DNA of 64,000 nt from Colimorpha sp045640985 (GTDB taxonomy: Bacteria > Bacteroidota > Bacteroidia > Bacteroidales > P3). Position numbers and translations under genes: made by a program. The DNA is taken from positions 1 through 64,000 of the forward strand of contig JAZUFZ010000004.1 in NCBI GenBank assembly GCA_045640985.1. The letters run 5' to 3'. The first letter of the stretch is position 1, and each line of letters starts with the position of its first letter. Of this stretch, positions 1-9,380 are shown piece after piece. A model generated the notes under the pieces. That model made no database searches and had not been told where the DNA came from. It saw only the letters and a program-made list of their open reading frames with translations.

Positions 1-117
1 TACGAGACTAATAGAACCGTGAGGGATTCCTACGCGGAACTCATCAAAAGACATGTCATCTTTGACGAGTCTCTCCATAATTGGAACTACCTTATTTCTC
101 CTCTCAATTTGTCCCAT
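1..117 (-). CDS. Unrecognised protein, N-terminal part, runs off the window
   Basis: An open frame of 39 codons starts at an ATG whose first base is 117 and continues beyond the left edge. The visible peptide begins MGQIERRNKVVPIMERL and is charged and soluble, with no signal peptide. A consensus Bacteroidota -7 element lies about 75 bp upstream on the same strand, which supports a real start. I do not recognise the family. It lies next to a transposase remnant, so it could belong to a mobile element, but nothing in these 39 residues shows that. Confidence 0.45.
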   Translation of the reverse strand, partial: MGQIERRNKVVPIMERLVKDDMSFDEFRVGIPHGSISLV

Positions 118-191
118 GTTATTTTTTAAATGTTACTTAACTTCTTTTACAGCCTCATTTATCGAATAGGTTTCGAGGAGTGATTTCGGTT

Positions 192-200
192 GCAAAGTTA
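192..200 (-). promoter_or_regulatory. -7 element for the leftmost gene
   Basis: Reads TAACTTTGC on the minus strand, a full match to the Bacteroidota consensus TAnnTTTGC. It would give a leader of roughly 70 nt. Confidence 0.6.
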
Positions 201-270
201 CACTTTTTTCTTCATTTACGACAATAATTAATCAAAAAAATAACTATTATTTATGGGGGGTGATTATCAG

Positions 271-522
271 TCAGTTAGTAGTAATCCAATCTTTATGCAA
301 TCTTACTACTTGACCTAATCGACACATGTTATATACCAGGTTGGTCATCGCAATATTGGCTTTTGCCCGCACAATTCCTACCCCTCGAAAAATCAAACCA
401 TGCATTGTTTGCTCCATAAATCCGAACACATGTTCAACGCGGCTTCTCGTGGATGATTTCTTTCTGTTGTTCTCTTTCTGCTTTTCTGTCAGGGGATGGC
501 CACGGTAACCTTGTATGCCATA
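271..522 (-). pseudogene. IS5-family transposase, C-terminal remnant
   Basis: Reading the minus strand to the TGA at 271-273 gives the last ~83 residues of an IS5-type DDE transposase. It contains GYRGHPLTEKQ, then TRSRVEHVFGFMEQ, where the Glu of RVEHVFG is the family's catalytic acidic residue, then RAKANIAMTNLVYNMCRLGQ. An in-frame TGA at 523-525 precedes it, and the frame upstream no longer resembles a transposase, so the N-terminal half with the two catalytic Asp residues is gone. No clear inverted-repeat ends were found. This is a dead fragment of an insertion sequence. Confidence 0.85.
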
Positions 523-543
523 TCAAGACTCTTCAATTATTTT

Positions 544-552
544 GCAAAGATA
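544..552 (-). promoter_or_regulatory. -7-like element facing the transposase remnant
   Basis: TATCTTTGC on the minus strand, a perfect consensus match just upstream of the remnant. It may be a leftover or captured promoter, and no intact gene follows it directly. Confidence 0.4.
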
Positions 553-697
553 TGAAAAAATATTGACATAAACAAATGATTAACAATTTTTTAATTTATA
601 GAACTCCCCTAAATCCATTTTTTACTGTTTTCTTTAGAAACGATATTCTGGCTTAATTATTGTACAAATTGCGATATATTTTGGTTCTTTTTGTAGA

Positions 698-734
698 AAT
701 ATTTGCATTATATAATAAAATGCTGTATATTTGC
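698..734 (+). promoter_or_regulatory. Tandem -7 elements for the first T9SS cargo gene
   Basis: A near match (AATATTTGC, 698-706) and a perfect match (TATATTTGC, 726-734) lie in tandem. The second lies only 8 bases before the ATG at 743, so a transcript from it would be almost leaderless. The first would give a leader of about 30 nt. Confidence 0.5.
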
Positions 735-742
735 ATTTTGAA

Positions 743-3700
743 ATGAAGAAGTATGTTCTTATCATAATAACTTTGCTATCAGGCTGTTTCCACGCCTGGA
801 GCCATCAGGCGGAACCGTCTAAAACGATGGGGAGAAGGGTCGGCTTTACCGAAAACAAGGGACAATGGCCCGAAAACACGCTGATGCGCACCCAGACGGA
901 CCTCTCGGTGCTGTGGCTGGAGCGGGACCGCTTTACGTTCGTGGTGGGCAAAGCCGCACTGGATACAGCCCAACTGCACCCGCTGGACAGGGCCATGATT
1001 GAGAACAACGATGTGTTTCACCACTATATGCCCCACAAGCACCACGCCTACCAGATGGTGTTTGCGGACGCCCGCAAGGAGGTGAGGATTGTGCCGCAAT
1101 ACCCGCTGGAGGGCTACGAGAACTTCTATATCGGGAACGACGAGAAGCACTGGGCTACGGGCTGCAAATCGTACGGAATGGTGGAATATGAGGGGATTTA
1201 TGAGGGAATAAGTCTGACGGTGAAAGGCGCCAGCAAGGCGTTCAAATACGAGTTCACAGTGGCCCCACACGCCGACCCGGGACAGATAGGGCTTATATAC
1301 AAAGGCATTGAGGGGCTGAAACTTACCGACGGCAGGCTCTGTATCGGCACCACCATCGGCGACATCCTGGAAGAGAGGCCTTTTGCCTATCAGGTGATTG
1401 CCCGCGATACGGTGGTGGTGGAATCGCGCTACCGCCTTGACGGAGACACGCTGCGCTTTGAACTGGGAAGATACAACCCGGAGGAGGAACTGGTGATTGA
1501 CCCGCTGATTTTCTCGACCTACACGGGCTCAGCAGCCGACAACTGGGGCACCACGGCGGCATTCGACAGTTACAAGAACTCCTATACCGCAGGAATCGTG
1601 TTCAGCGCGGGCTACCCTACCTCGCTGGGAGCCTACGACAACACGTACCACAACAATGCCGATATCGGAATATTCAAGTTCGACTCCACGGGCAGCTCAC
1701 GGCTCTTCGCTACCTATCTGGGCGGCAACTGGGCGGATATGCCCCACAGTATGTTCGTGAACCCGATGGACGAACTCGTAATCTTCGGCACTACGGGAAG
1801 CGACGACTTTCCGACAACCGAGAACGCCTACGACCGGAGCTTCAACAGAGGCACCAGCATAAGCTACCTCTGCCTCTACAACTATGAGGCTTACCGCACG
1901 ATATACTACCCCAACGGAAGCGATATCTTTGTTTCGAGGTTCTCCTCCGACGGCTCACGCCTGGAGGCTTCAACCTACATAGGCGGGATGCAGAACGACG
2001 GGCTGAACTACCGTGACGCCTACAACAGCACCGCCGCCAGTATGATGCTGGGCAACGACTCGCTATACTACAACTATGGAGACGGAGCCCGCGGAGAAAT
2101 CATCACCGATGACCTGGGGAACGTGTATGTGGGCTCCACAACCATGTCGCTCAACTTCCCCACTACTGCCCACAGCGTGCAGCGGATTTCCCAGGGCAAG
2201 CAGGAAGGGGTGGTGTTCAAGATGGACTACAACCTGAGCAACCTGCTCTGGAGTACGTTCCTCGGCGGAAGCGACAACGATGCGGTATATTCGATTGACG
2301 TGGATTCGGACTATAACCTGCTGGTATGCGGGGGCACGACCTCCTCGAACTTCCCGGTGACCAGCGGATGCTATATGCCAGGGTATCAGGGAGGAAGTGT
2401 GGACGGATTCGTAGCGAAGATTTCCTACGCCGGAGAGAACCTGATGGCCTCGACCTATTTCGGCTCGGCAAGCTACGACCAATGCTATTTCGTGCGGTGC
2501 GCGGGCAACAACGACGTGTTCCTCTTCGGGCAGACCAAGGCAGCGGGAAGCACGATGATTCATAATGCGGGCTACAGTGTGCCCAACAGCGGGCAGTTCA
2601 TCGCCCATCTGAGACCGAACCTGGATACGCTGGTATGGAGTACGGTGTTCGGGACGGGCAACGGAACCCCCAACATCTCCCCTACGGCGTTCGGTGTGGA
2701 TATATGCAACCGGGTATATGCAGCAGGATGGGGACGCGACTTCGTGGGCTACAACAATATACAATGGAATACTCTGGGAACCACCAATATGGAGATTACG
2801 CCCGATGCCTACCAGGTGAGGACCGACGGACAGGACTTCTACCTGATGAGTCTCGCGATGGACGCTTCAACCCTTGACTACGCGACGTTCTTCGGAGAAT
2901 ACCACGTAACCGCCAGCGACGGCGGAGCAGACCATGTGGATGGCGGCACCAGCCGCTTCGACAAGTTGGGAACACTCTACCAGTCGGTATGCGCCAGCTG
3001 TGGAAATCACGACGATTTCCCGACTTCGGAAGGTGTATGGTCCGACGAGAACCTGAGCAGCAACTGCAACAACGCGCTATTCCGCTTCAACATACATCAG
3101 GACTTTGCCGTGGCGGAATTCGTACAGCCCCCGATCGGATGCGCCCCCTATACGGTGATGTTTCACAATACGGGCCGCGGAACGGATTTTGAATGGGACT
3201 TCGGGGACGGGACCACCTCTACCGAACGCGATCCCGTTCACACCTACACCCGTGCCGGAGAATACACCATAAGGCTGATTGCCAACCTGGACGGCGGCTG
3301 CACGACCAGCGATACAGCAGAACGCAAAATCATGATTCTCAACAATACCTCCCGCACTATTGAACCGACGCTCGCCTGCGACGGCAGCTTCATTCAGATT
3401 GGATACCCGCCGATGCTGGGCTGCTCCTACAGGTGGATTTCGGGGGCGGTTTCGGACAGCACGATATCCAACCCCTGGGTGAACGAGGATGGCGATTATG
3501 TGCTATATATGACCTCCAACAGCGGCTGCGTAGAGACCGACACGTTCCGCGTGAGAATGATCCAGATTATAGACTCGCTGATTATCCGTCAGCCCAGCTG
3601 CTACGGCTACCACGACGGAAGCGCCACCGTGGTGCTGAACAACACGGCATCGGACAGCGTGATATATGTCTGGGACGGCGTGCAGAGCAACGACTCAATT

Positions 3701-4513
3701 CTCGGAAATCTGGCGGCTGACTTGAACACGCATACAGTAACCGTCTCCAACGGCCGCTGCACCAAAACCGAGAATTTCAGAATCCAGGATCCTGTCCCGA
3801 TGGCAATTCACAAGGAGACCTTCCAGACTTTATGTACCGACAGCTGCTACGGTTGGATCCATATCGAGACCTACAACACCGACACACTGATGGAAAATCT
3901 GTGTGAGGGGGTATATACGCTGATGCTGAGGGACAGCAACAACTGCGAATATCATGACACGACGGATATCCGCGTGGATCACCAGCTGGACAATGTGCGC
4001 GTATGGGCGGACGATACCACGATATTCCTGGGGCTGAACACCCAGTTGCACGCCACCGATGTTCCTGACGCCACATACCAATGGTCGCCGGCAGAGACGC
4101 TGGAATCCCCCGAGAACGCCACTACCACCGCTACCCCTGAGGATACTCTGACACGATACGATATTGTGGTATCGGACAATATGGGATGCCAATACGAAGG
4201 GAGCGTTACCATCCACTGCATCGAGGTGATATGCGGGGAGCCGAATGTGTTCATACCGAACGCATTTACCCCGAACGACGACGGACAGAACGACCGCCTC
4301 TGCTTCCGGGGAGACTATATCACAGACTTTCATATCGCCATATTCACGCGATGGGGAGAGAAGGTGTTTGAGACCCATGACGTGAATGACTGCTGGGACG
4401 GGAAATACAAGGACAACTTCTGTATGCCGGGAGTTTATACATACACGTGCCAGATCACCTGTGAGGCTGGCCATACGGGCGAATTCAAAGGCAACATCAC
4501 GCTTATCAGATAA
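743..4513 (+). CDS. T9SS type B cargo protein with propeller-like repeats and a PKD domain
   Basis: A secreted giant of 1256 residues. I start at ATG 743 because the longer frame from TTG 731 overlaps the promoter, and this start gives a clean signal peptide (MKKYVLIIITLLSG...). The N-terminal ~250 residues carry the FTENKGQWPEN motif typical of DUF7948-like domains. The middle holds SBBP-type beta-propeller repeats recognisable by recurring YLGG/TFLGGS and DFPTT motifs. A PKD domain follows (FEWDFGDGTTS). The end is a gliding-motility type B sorting domain (IPNAFTPNDDGQND, then RWGEKVFE). It probably crosses the outer membrane through T9SS and stays at the surface. The ligand is unknown. The next gene follows after 5 bp. 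Confidence 0.85.
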   Translation: MKKYVLIIITLLSGCFHAWSHQAEPSKTMGRRVGFTENKGQWPENTLMRTQTDLSVLWLERDRFTFVVGKAALDTAQLHPLDRAMIENNDVFHHYMPHKHHAYQMVFADARKEVRIVPQYPLEGYENFYIGNDEKHWATGCKSYGMVEYEGIYEGISLTVKGASKAFKYEFTVAPHADPGQIGLIYKGIEGLKLTDGRLCIGTTIGDILEERPFAYQVIARDTVVVESRYRLDGDTLRFELGRYNPEEELVIDPLIFSTYTGSAADNWGTTAAFDSYKNSYTAGIVFSAGYPTSLGAYDNTYHNNADIGIFKFDSTGSSRLFATYLGGNWADMPHSMFVNPMDELVIFGTTGSDDFPTTENAYDRSFNRGTSISYLCLYNYEAYRTIYYPNGSDIFVSRFSSDGSRLEASTYIGGMQNDGLNYRDAYNSTAASMMLGNDSLYYNYGDGARGEIITDDLGNVYVGSTTMSLNFPTTAHSVQRISQGKQEGVVFKMDYNLSNLLWSTFLGGSDNDAVYSIDVDSDYNLLVCGGTTSSNFPVTSGCYMPGYQGGSVDGFVAKISYAGENLMASTYFGSASYDQCYFVRCAGNNDVFLFGQTKAAGSTMIHNAGYSVPNSGQFIAHLRPNLDTLVWSTVFGTGNGTPNISPTAFGVDICNRVYAAGWGRDFVGYNNIQWNTLGTTNMEITPDAYQVRTDGQDFYLMSLAMDASTLDYATFFGEYHVTASDGGADHVDGGTSRFDKLGTLYQSVCASCGNHDDFPTSEGVWSDENLSSNCNNALFRFNIHQDFAVAEFVQPPIGCAPYTVMFHNTGRGTDFEWDFGDGTTSTERDPVHTYTRAGEYTIRLIANLDGGCTTSDTAERKIMILNNTSRTIEPTLACDGSFIQIGYPPMLGCSYRWISGAVSDSTISNPWVNEDGDYVLYMTSNSGCVETDTFRVRMIQIIDSLIIRQPSCYGYHDGSATVVLNNTASDSVIYVWDGVQSNDSILGNLAADLNTHTVTVSNGRCTKTENFRIQDPVPMAIHKETFQTLCTDSCYGWIHIETYNTDTLMENLCEGVYTLMLRDSNNCEYHDTTDIRVDHQLDNVRVWADDTTIFLGLNTQLHATDVPDATYQWSPAETLESPENATTTATPEDTLTRYDIVVSDNMGCQYEGSVTIHCIEVICGEPNVFIPNAFTPNDDGQNDRLCFRGDYITDFHIAIFTRWGEKVFETHDVNDCWDGKYKDNFCMPGVYTYTCQITCEAGHTGEFKGNITLIR

Positions 4514-4518
4514 GGCTT

Positions 4519-5355
4519 ATGAACGAGAAAAAAGAAAAGAAAGACCAGTTCGTGATTGCTTATCTTCCTGACTTCACTCATGAAGATACGGTACTCAGCC
4601 ATGCCGCCCTGATAGCAAGGATGCTTGACAAGGGGCTGATTCTGCTATGCAACCAGGATCCGAAATACGGCACGGGCGAGAATCCTGAGTCCCATCTGAA
4701 AGAACTCCAGCAACGGCTCTCGTGTGGGATACAGGTAAGTTATATCGCGCTGGCGACGGATACGAGACTGCTGATAGAGGCGCTGCCGCTGAAACTCAAC
4801 GGAGTTGTGGCGATTGCCGCTGCCGACCCTAAGGCTTCCCGCAAGAGTGCTTATCATCCGAAAGAAGTTCTCGCAAATTTCGCAAACTCAAAAATTGCAT
4901 ATCTTACAGCGCAGGAGCCCTTCGGAAAAGAACGATACAGTGATGCGGCTCTCTGCATCGACTTCCACCGCGAAAGCAAGGAAAAACTTATCTGGAGCAG
5001 CTATTTTGCCCGATTCGGCAAGGCTAACCTGCATGTGCTTTATCACGACTACAAGGATGACGGTCTAAAGCAGAAATGGTATAACAACATGCTGTTTCTT
5101 AATAAATTCTATGCAAATCTTGGAATCGGTTTCCTCCCGCATATCATTCCAAAGAAATCTTCGTCACCGGATATGGATGCGCTTCCGTTCATTGCCGAAC
5201 ATCACTACGACCTGCTGGTTGCCATCACGACCAAGGAGAAAGATATCATAGACTCGATTCTGGGGGCACAGGAGACCCGTATCATCAAGAACCCGCAGAA
5301 GATTCCAGTCCTGTTCCTCAATCCACGGGACGACATCTACGTGCTGTGCGACTGA
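4519..5355 (+). CDS. Universal-stress-protein-like cytoplasmic protein
   Basis: 278 residues without a signal peptide. The N-terminal half follows a UspA-like order (QFVIAYLPDFTHEDTVLSHAA, then the central strand NGVVAIAAADP), and the C-terminal half repeats it (ANLHVLYHDY, then YDLLVAITTKEKD). It lacks the clear G-2x-G-9x-GS ATP motif, so nucleotide binding is uncertain. It follows the giant cargo gene by 5 bp and is likely co-transcribed. The stop TGA falls inside a 33-bp repeat whose other copy has CGA at the same place (see findings). Confidence 0.6.
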   Translation: MNEKKEKKDQFVIAYLPDFTHEDTVLSHAALIARMLDKGLILLCNQDPKYGTGENPESHLKELQQRLSCGIQVSYIALATDTRLLIEALPLKLNGVVAIAAADPKASRKSAYHPKEVLANFANSKIAYLTAQEPFGKERYSDAALCIDFHRESKEKLIWSSYFARFGKANLHVLYHDYKDDGLKQKWYNNMLFLNKFYANLGIGFLPHIIPKKSSSPDMDALPFIAEHHYDLLVAITTKEKDIIDSILGAQETRIIKNPQKIPVLFLNPRDDIYVLCD

Positions 5356-5421
5356 AACTGGCGGACCAGGAGAAAGACTCACGACCGAAACTGGCGGACC
5401 GGGAGAAAGACTCACGACCGA
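5353..5421 (+). repeat. 33-bp tandem duplication at the end of the Usp-like gene
   Basis: Two nearly identical 33-bp units, 5353-5385 and 5386-5418, with the first bases of a third (CGA) at 5419. The first starts with the gene's stop TGA and the second with CGA. Each is exactly 11 codons, so the frame stays open after the stop until TAG at 5434-5436. Confidence 0.8.
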
Positions 5422-5452
5422 CAAAACAAAAAATAGGTTCCAATACAAAATA

Positions 5453-5486
5453 AAACAGGTTCCAATGAAGATTGAAACCTGTTTTT
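5453..5486. terminator. Bidirectional terminator between convergent genes
   Basis: A 14-bp stem with one mismatch (AAACAGGTTCCAAT paired with ATTGAAACCTGTTT), loop GAAG, then a T run on the plus strand. It separates the plus-strand Usp-like gene from the minus-strand cargo gene. Confidence 0.8.
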
Positions 5487-5504
5487 GTATGATTGGTTTA
5501 ACGG

Positions 5505-8500
5505 TTAGCGAACGACCTCTATTACACCGTTTCTTTCGATGGTACCGTTGTAGCCCTTTGCTACGAAATGGTAATAATAGGTGCCATCGGGTGAGTTGGT
5601 CTTATTAGGATCCCAGAACTCCTGCTCACTGTCGATATTCTCGGCGTAGAACACGCGTGAACCCCATTTGTTGAACACTTCCAGACGGTTGATAGGATAT
5701 CCGAGACCTTTCACGAGGTTGATGATCTCGAATGTATCGTTATATCCGTCTCCGTTAGGCGTTACGGCATTCGGGAACTGGAGGAAATCGTTTACCATAA
5801 GAATGGAGTTTTCAACGGTGTCGATACACTGGGTCTTGTTGCCGCTGGGGCCGTAGTTGGTTGTACGTGCAATCAGACGGACGATATATGAACCTGCCAG
5901 CTCTCCGTCATCGGTATCGGTCGGATACCATTCAAAGGTCGGATTCTTATCGGTCAGCGTCTCAAATGAATAATCATTATCTACATTATACTGGAACTCC
6001 CAGAAATATTCGTTGTCAGGATTGTCAGGAGTGGTCCTGTTTTCCATTGTAATTACAGGATTGGTAACCGAAGGATATACGGGCTCCCAGGAATATTTTG
6101 CTACAGGATTAGGAAATACCGTAACAAGGTGAGGATAAATCAGGGAGTCTATACAGCCGTCCTCGCTTTTCACATAGTATTTCACGTCGTATGTGCCCGC
6201 CAGATAGGTATGGTCCGGATTGCGCTCTGTTGAAGTATCGCCGTCACCGAATATCCATTGATATTCCGCTCCGTCTATGGAAGTATTATCGCCCTTGAAT
6301 ACAAACGGTTCGCAGCCCTCCAACGGATAGACTCCCGGATCGAAGCTCGGGATAGGCTGCAGTTTGGTATCAATCACTATGGTATCCAGGCCGACACACC
6401 GCTTGCCCTCCGAAACAACGTTGTTGGTGGCCTCGACGACGTATGTAACACTGCCTCCGGTATAGGTTGCCGTCTGGATAGTACCCGTTTCCTGACCGTA
6501 AGGCTCCCAGGCGTAGGTGTAATTCTGGGTAGCCGAATGTGCATCGGTAGCGTCCAGAACGATAGATTCTACGCTGCACAAGGTGGTATCGTTACCCAGA
6601 CTGGGAAGAGGTGTCCAGATAGTGGTGATACCCACCGAGGTGTCCCACACACAATGGAATTCATCATATACCGTTACCAGCACGCGGAAATTTCCTGCCG
6701 TATCGGGGCTTGCCACGTAAGCGTTTACGCTGTCCGCCTGCGAGATGGTCAGACCTCTGTACTTTCCGGTAAGCCAGTCTCCCCTGGAAGAATCGGGCAG
6801 CCATGTAACGGAATCAAGACCCACCTGATATTCGCAGCCGCTGCCAGAATTGATGTTGCAGATATCCAGAGACCAGTTGAATACCCAACCGTTATCACGA
6901 CCCAGATAGTCACAAACCTCAATCTGCCAAATGCCATTCAAAGGACAACCTTCCAGCTCGCTGAAATCGGAGGCTGGCATATAATAGTTGTAGTTGGAAT
7001 CCGGATCAGGAGAATGAACGCTCGGAATTTTGGTCGTTACATCTCTAACCAATACCTCACCGGCGTGAAAGAATCCTGCTGGAATCGGAGGATACTCCAC
7101 ATGATAGGATTGTGTAAATTCATAATTCCCCAGATAGTGAGAACCTGACTGGTCCGTATTTGCAGGCAGACCGTCAATCAAGGTATAAGCAGAATTTCTG
7201 GAAAAGCAATAATCCAAACCCAAGCCATACGGATTCCCCATGGAATCACACTCTGGAGATGAGTCGTATGACAAAAAGTCGGGACCACCTGCCGGGAATC
7301 CCGTAAAGGTACCGCCACCACCGTAAGACCCCGAAGGACAACCAGTCCCTGTAGGGCAATCCTTATATTTCAGAACAGCCTTTTGGTTGTTAGGGCAGAT
7401 AATCGACAACTGATAGTCGCCCATATAAGTGTGCTCATAATTAATACATATCGAGCAGATATCTTCTTTGGTTTGAACAGTTCTGCCTGCCGGAAATTCG
7501 GTAAACTCTACCGGCGCGGTATAGCAGTTGGTTGGAGCGCCGTCAGGACTCTGACAACGAGGTCCATCGGGAATGAATGTTCTGATTTCGTTGGTCTTGG
7601 ATTCCGTCTTCTTGAATTCCAGTTTACTCAACGTCAGCGTACTGTTATCACCGTCATAACCCACGTTTACCAGCAAGGAGTCATCGTTGCAGATGGTATT
7701 CAAGTCATAGATAGTCTTGATAGGATTCTGCGCGATACGGACCCTCACACCGTCCGTCACCTTGGACTGACAGCCGCGCTCATCGGTCATCGTAAGCGTC
7801 ACGTCATAGCAGTCGAGTGCTTCATAGCAGACAAGCGGAGGATTTGTCAGACCGACAGAATCAAATACCTGTCCATTACCGAAATTCCATAAGAATCTGG
7901 ATGTAGAATCCGATGGGGTATAATGTCCCGTATAATTGGTATATTCGCCATAAGCCCCAAATTCCACACAGTCACCAATACACACTGGAACATCAAAGAA
8001 CTGGTCAATAGTATCGCCTGCCGTATCAATCTGGTAAACAAACTCTATCTGACCTTTGAAATACATCTCATCGTCTTTGTATTTGTAGTATGTGCTCGAA
8101 ATATGAGGAACCACCAATTCACAGGGAATATCGCAGCCAGTCACGAAATCAAAACCCATGTGCGACTTCACACCAAACGGACCCGTTTTGAAACGGACGG
8201 TAATAATACCCGATTCATTATCAGGACCAGCATAAATTTTATTGCTACTACTCAGCGGATTGAAGTTATTGTTGCACTTCAAGATCAGACGGCTGTTAGT
8301 ATCGGGGCCGTCATAGAAATACAGCGTATCGCCCTCCATTACCACACCGTCCGCAATCGTTTCACCGCCATAGATATCAAAAATCAAAACAGCAAGCGAA
8401 AGATATTTCGGATCAGTACATTTACCCTTTATCGACATGAAATAGTCTTTATTCTCACTATAATGGCCATTGCCATCAGCATTTTCCGACAGCAGATACA

Positions 8501-8633
8501 TATCGGTGGAAGGTACCTCCATTGTTGTCCCGTGAGTAGTGGAATCCAGATAGTAACTCCCGATATTCTGGGCTTTCACCGTATGGACTACCAAAAACAA
8601 ACAAACTGTAAACAAGAATAATTTTCGGTTCAT
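5505..8633 (-). CDS. T9SS type B cargo protein with CUB-like, PKD and P-type domains
   Basis: 1042 residues. The signal peptide is MNRKLFLFTVCLFLVVHTVKA. An N-terminal CUB-like segment (residues ~50-165, LYFYDGPDTNSRL) is followed by a PKD-like domain (SRFLWNFGNGQVFDS), a proprotein-convertase P-type domain split by an insertion (CINYEHTYMGDYQLSI ... NGIWQIEVCDYLGRDNGW), another PKD domain (YQWIFGDGDTSTERNPDH) and a type B sorting domain (PNAVTPNGDGYND, KWGSRVF). No peptidase domain is present, so the P and CUB domains are probably used for adhesion. It starts 11 bp after the small exported protein gene and is likely transcribed with it. Confidence 0.85.
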   Translation of the reverse strand: MNRKLFLFTVCLFLVVHTVKAQNIGSYYLDSTTHGTTMEVPSTDMYLLSENADGNGHYSENKDYFMSIKGKCTDPKYLSLAVLIFDIYGGETIADGVVMEGDTLYFYDGPDTNSRLILKCNNNFNPLSSSNKIYAGPDNESGIITVRFKTGPFGVKSHMGFDFVTGCDIPCELVVPHISSTYYKYKDDEMYFKGQIEFVYQIDTAGDTIDQFFDVPVCIGDCVEFGAYGEYTNYTGHYTPSDSTSRFLWNFGNGQVFDSVGLTNPPLVCYEALDCYDVTLTMTDERGCQSKVTDGVRVRIAQNPIKTIYDLNTICNDDSLLVNVGYDGDNSTLTLSKLEFKKTESKTNEIRTFIPDGPRCQSPDGAPTNCYTAPVEFTEFPAGRTVQTKEDICSICINYEHTYMGDYQLSIICPNNQKAVLKYKDCPTGTGCPSGSYGGGGTFTGFPAGGPDFLSYDSSPECDSMGNPYGLGLDYCFSRNSAYTLIDGLPANTDQSGSHYLGNYEFTQSYHVEYPPIPAGFFHAGEVLVRDVTTKIPSVHSPDPDSNYNYYMPASDFSELEGCPLNGIWQIEVCDYLGRDNGWVFNWSLDICNINSGSGCEYQVGLDSVTWLPDSSRGDWLTGKYRGLTISQADSVNAYVASPDTAGNFRVLVTVYDEFHCVWDTSVGITTIWTPLPSLGNDTTLCSVESIVLDATDAHSATQNYTYAWEPYGQETGTIQTATYTGGSVTYVVEATNNVVSEGKRCVGLDTIVIDTKLQPIPSFDPGVYPLEGCEPFVFKGDNTSIDGAEYQWIFGDGDTSTERNPDHTYLAGTYDVKYYVKSEDGCIDSLIYPHLVTVFPNPVAKYSWEPVYPSVTNPVITMENRTTPDNPDNEYFWEFQYNVDNDYSFETLTDKNPTFEWYPTDTDDGELAGSYIVRLIARTTNYGPSGNKTQCIDTVENSILMVNDFLQFPNAVTPNGDGYNDTFEIINLVKGLGYPINRLEVFNKWGSRVFYAENIDSEQEFWDPNKTNSPDGTYYYHFVAKGYNGTIERNGVIEVVR

Positions 8634-8644
8634 GGCTGAAAGGT

Positions 8645-9079
8645 TTATTTGGTGATACTGTTTACTTCTTCAATCGAGCGAACTCCGAGGTACTTGTGCG
8701 CAGAACCCGGAGTCCTAAAATATAACGTTTTGCCGTAATTGCTCATCTGAAACGCCATAAAGTTATATGCATAATAGCTCAAAGTGTTCAGATCCACCAC
8801 AAAGTCCTTCGGCAGACGGGTCATATCCTTATAGAAAGTCACATCCGTAATCTCATATACCACTGCATCCGAGGGAACCTTATCGGCCTCGAAAAAAGTA
8901 TTCTTTGAAAAAGTGCATAAATCGTCAAGTTTTTCTGAAGAATACTCCATCATTTCGTCATATAATGCCAAATCATAGTGAAGTCTTGGCAAAACAATGG
9001 CCTTGCAGTCCTGTGCGCTTGCCGATGCAACGTGCACCAACATCATGATTACCAATGCTGTAGAGAGATATTTTTTCAT
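8645..9079 (-). CDS. Small exported protein of unknown function
   Basis: 145 residues. The start is ATG 9079, because the longer frame begins upstream of the promoter; this start gives the signal peptide MKKYLSTALVIMMLVHVASASA. The mature part (~120 residues) has no cysteine pair beyond C24 and C55 and no domain I can name. It is the first gene of a two-gene unit with the 1042-residue cargo protein, so it may help that protein's export or surface assembly; this is inference from position only. Confidence 0.65.
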   Translation of the reverse strand: MKKYLSTALVIMMLVHVASASAQDCKAIVLPRLHYDLALYDEMMEYSSEKLDDLCTFSKNTFFEADKVPSDAVVYEITDVTFYKDMTRLPKDFVVDLNTLSYYAYNFMAFQMSNYGKTLYFRTPGSAHKYLGVRSIEEVNSITK

Positions 9080-9112
9080 AACGACATTATTTATTTCAAT
9101 ACTATTTTCGGT

Positions 9113-9121
9113 GCAAAGATA
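9113..9121 (-). promoter_or_regulatory. -7 element of the 9079-5505 operon
   Basis: TATCTTTGC on the minus strand, a perfect match, 34 bases before the ATG at 9079. Confidence 0.65.
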
Positions 9122-9337
9122 ATAAATATAATTCATACGACCAAATTTTTTTCAAAAAAAAACGCATTTTTCTGAAAAAAACTTTTTTTGAGCTCCCTTT
9201 CCGATAATTCTTTTCGAGGATTTTGAGAAGCCATTCCAAAAGCCAAGCCACAAGCAGCGAAGGCATGTCCCCGTGATAACCGTAGTCCAGCTCCGTGGTA
9301 TCGCCGTCATTTCGAGGTCCCGCACAGAGCCCCACCA

Positions 9338-9380
9338 GGGAGATACCAGAGAGATACCAGGGAGATACCCGAGAGATACC
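9338..9380 (+). repeat. Four tandem 11-bp units, GGGAGATACC type
   Basis: AGATACC recurs at 9341, 9352, 9363 and 9374, exactly 11 bp apart, within units of the form AGGGAGATACC. The array lies in the non-coding gap 9080-9430 behind rnfE. Arrays with the same unit and spacing occur at 19055, 33694 and 47351. The rest of this gap is AT-rich near the promoter and GC-rich near the array, with no convincing gene. Confidence 0.8.

Noticed and set aside
9338..9380. Regular short repeats considered as a CRISPR array
   Set aside because: Units are 11 bp with no spacers, and there are no cas genes in the window.
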